Made by a program: the position numbers and the translations under genes
The notes under the pieces: model-generated
Seen by the model: only the letters and a program-made list of their open reading frames with translations
What the model was told of the DNA's origin: nothing
Database searches by the model: none
Shown: in pieces, positions 62,787-64,000 of the stretch
Numbering within the stretch: position 1 is the stretch's first letter
Layout: each line of letters opens with the position of its first letter
DNA from: 40-80 sp964503665
GTDB lineage: Bacteria; Bacteroidota; Bacteroidia; Flavobacteriales_D; Crocinitomicaceae
Direction of reading: 5' to 3'
NCBI GenBank assembly: GCA_964503665.1
Contig: CAZDAR010000002.1
Span: forward strand, 62,001-126,000
DNA: 64,000 bases

Positions 62787-64000
62787 TTATAATTTTCTAG
62801 CTACTTCAACCTCTTCAAAGGCTTCAATAATATCGCCTATTTTGATATTGTTGTATTTGTCTAAGTTCAAACCACATTCAAATCCACGTTTGACTTCTTT
62901 TTGGTCGTCTTTATAACGCTTCAATGAACCTAAGCTTCCAGTGTGAATTACAATTCCATCACGAATTACACGTACTCTTGATGTTCTCTTTATTACACCA
63001 TCTAATACAAAGCATCCAGCAATAGTTCCCACTTTCGTAATGTCAAATGTTTCTCTAATTTCTGCAGAACCAACAATTTTTTCTTGGATATCTGGAGAAA
63101 GCATTCCTTCCATTGCCGCTTTAATTTCTTCAATTGCTTTGTAGATAACAGAGTATAGTCGAATATCAATATTCTCTTCATCTGCTAATCTTCTTGAAGC
63201 TACTGTTGGACGAACTTGGAAACCAATAATAATAGCGTCTGAAGCAGAAGCTAAATTAACGTCAGCTTCGGAAATTGCTCCAACACCTTTGTGTACAATT
63301 CGGATGGCAATTTCTTCCGTTGATAAGTTCAGTAATGAATCAGATAATGCTTCGATTGAACCATCCACGTCACCTTTGATAATCAAGTTCAACTCTTTGA
63401 AATCACCAATCGCTAAACGACGTCCAATTTCTTCAAGGGTAATGTGTTTACTTGTGCGTAATCCTTGCTCTCTATGCAATTGCTCACGTTTGGCAGCAAT
63501 CATTCTAGCTTCTTTTTCATCGTCCAAAATATGGAATTTTTCACCGGCACTTGGTGCGCCGTTGATTCCTAATATGGATACAGGAGTGGATGGTGGTGCT
63601 TCTTTTAATTTAACCCCTTTCTCATCTACCATTGCTCTTACACGTCCATAGTGACGACCTACTAAAACAACGTCTCCAACTTTCAATGTTCCTGATTCAA
63701 CAAGAACGTTTGTTACGTAACCTTTTCCTTTATCTAAAGAAGATTCAATTACAGTACCAATGGCATTTTTATCTGGATTTGCTTTTAAGTCAAGTACGTC
63801 TGCTTCAAGCAATACTTTTTCTAAAAGTTCCTTAATATTTAAACCTTTTTTAGCGGATATTTCTTGACATTGGTATGGACCACCCCATTCTTCCACTAAA
63901 ATATTCATAACAGAAAGCTGCTCTCTAATTTTATCAGGATTTGCTCCCTCTTTATCAATCTTATTGATAGCAAAAATCATAGGTACGTTTGCAGCTTGAG
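62787..64000 (-). CDS. infB: translation initiation factor IF-2, 5' partial
   Basis: The C-terminal 404 codons of IF-2, which delivers initiator tRNA to the ribosome. The frame is open to the window edge and the sequence before the ATG at 63980 (QAANVP) fits IF-2, so that ATG is internal. The G4 motif AINKIDKEGANPDKI and G5 region (ISAKKGLN) end the GTPase domain. Domain II (KGYVTNVLVESGTLKVGDVV), domain III and the tRNA-binding C2 domain (TSRVRVIRDGIVIHTGSLGS, then KRYKDD) follow. Confidence 0.97.
   Translation of the reverse strand, partial: QAANVPMIFAINKIDKEGANPDKIREQLSVMNILVEEWGGPYQCQEISAKKGLNIKELLEKVLLEADVLDLKANPDKNAIGTVIESSLDKGKGYVTNVLVESGTLKVGDVVLVGRHYGRVRAMVDEKGVKLKEAPPSTPVSILGINGAPSAGEKFHILDDEKEARMIAAKREQLHREQGLRTSKHITLEEIGRRLAIGDFKELNLIIKGDVDGSIEALSDSLLNLSTEEIAIRIVHKGVGAISEADVNLASASDAIIIGFQVRPTVASRRLADEENIDIRLYSVIYKAIEEIKAAMEGMLSPDIQEKIVGSAEIRETFDITKVGTIAGCFVLDGVIKRTSRVRVIRDGIVIHTGSLGSLKRYKDDQKEVKRGFECGLNLDKYNNIKIGDIIEAFEEVEVARKL

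Noticed and set aside
1..64000. CRISPR array, rRNA or tRNA genes, replication origin
   Set aside because: No regularly spaced short repeats, no rRNA-like sequence and no cloverleaf-like segments were found by reading; a dedicated tRNA scan could still find something I missed.

Overview
The window looks like a chromosomal stretch of a Bacteroidota bacterium, most likely Flavobacteriales (a Crocinitomicaceae/Fluviicola-like marine or freshwater lineage would fit). The evidence is the low GC, promoters of the Bacteroidota type (TTTG...TAnnTTTG), and type IX secretion cargo with both type A and type B C-terminal sorting domains. A PorE-like OmpA protein, the short NrdA/NrdB pair, FeoAB with a small Cys-rich partner, and paaABCD also fit. 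No rRNA, tRNA or CRISPR array is visible.

Layout. 1-7.6 kb: a membrane protein cut by the window edge, a collapsed remnant of a secreted anchor-L protein, a secreted cyclophilin-FKBP isomerase, then scoB, a GT-C-like membrane protein, a GT2 polyprenyl-phosphate glycosyltransferase and pgk, and a convergent SDR gene. 7.8-13 kb: a decaying defence island on the minus strand. It holds a type IIG restriction-modification enzyme with an in-frame TGA, two small genes (one frameshifted) and an ApeA-like HEPN abortive-infection gene with two frameshifts. 13.1-15.2 kb: mnmH-selD, the selenouridine tRNA pathway.

15,241-30,115 is a single 14.9-kb transposon. It has 37-bp perfect terminal inverted repeats, an 8-bp target duplication (CAACAACC) and one intact IS1595-family transposase at its left end. 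It landed inside the loop of what was the nrdA terminator hairpin and so separated nrdB-nrdA from mnmH-selD. Inward-reading terminators lie just inside both ends. The cargo comprises an XRE regulator translationally coupled to a secreted TPR-CHAT peptidase, and a second XRE regulator coupled to an ECF sigma factor and a membrane anti-sigma-like TPR protein. It also holds a run of small lipoproteins and membrane proteins, a large secreted protein of unknown family, a frameshifted DUF2130 gene, duplicated degenerate sequence and a gutted second transposase. The most interesting hypothesis in the window is that the periplasmic CHAT peptidase and the membrane anti-sigma/sigma pair form one mobile signalling or defence module, reminiscent of the CHAT-sigma arrangement of Craspase loci but with no CRISPR component.

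30.1-64 kb is ordinary chromosome: nrdBA, a divergent paaABCD cluster, an envelope lipoprotein and LD-carboxypeptidase, a di-haem cytochrome c peroxidase, uvrC, a LEA-like lipoprotein with an M20 dipeptidase, a type B secreted anchor-L protein, a GH114-like lipoprotein and feoAB plus a 41-residue companion. Then follow a type A secreted protein, tadA, a glutathione peroxidase, a TraB/GumN protein, a GbsR-regulated RND efflux operon, a PorE-like protein, rluD, dusB and the 3' part of infB. Every housekeeping reading frame here is intact. The broken genes fall in the defence island, the transposon and one secreted-protein remnant, which argues for real decay rather than general sequencing error.
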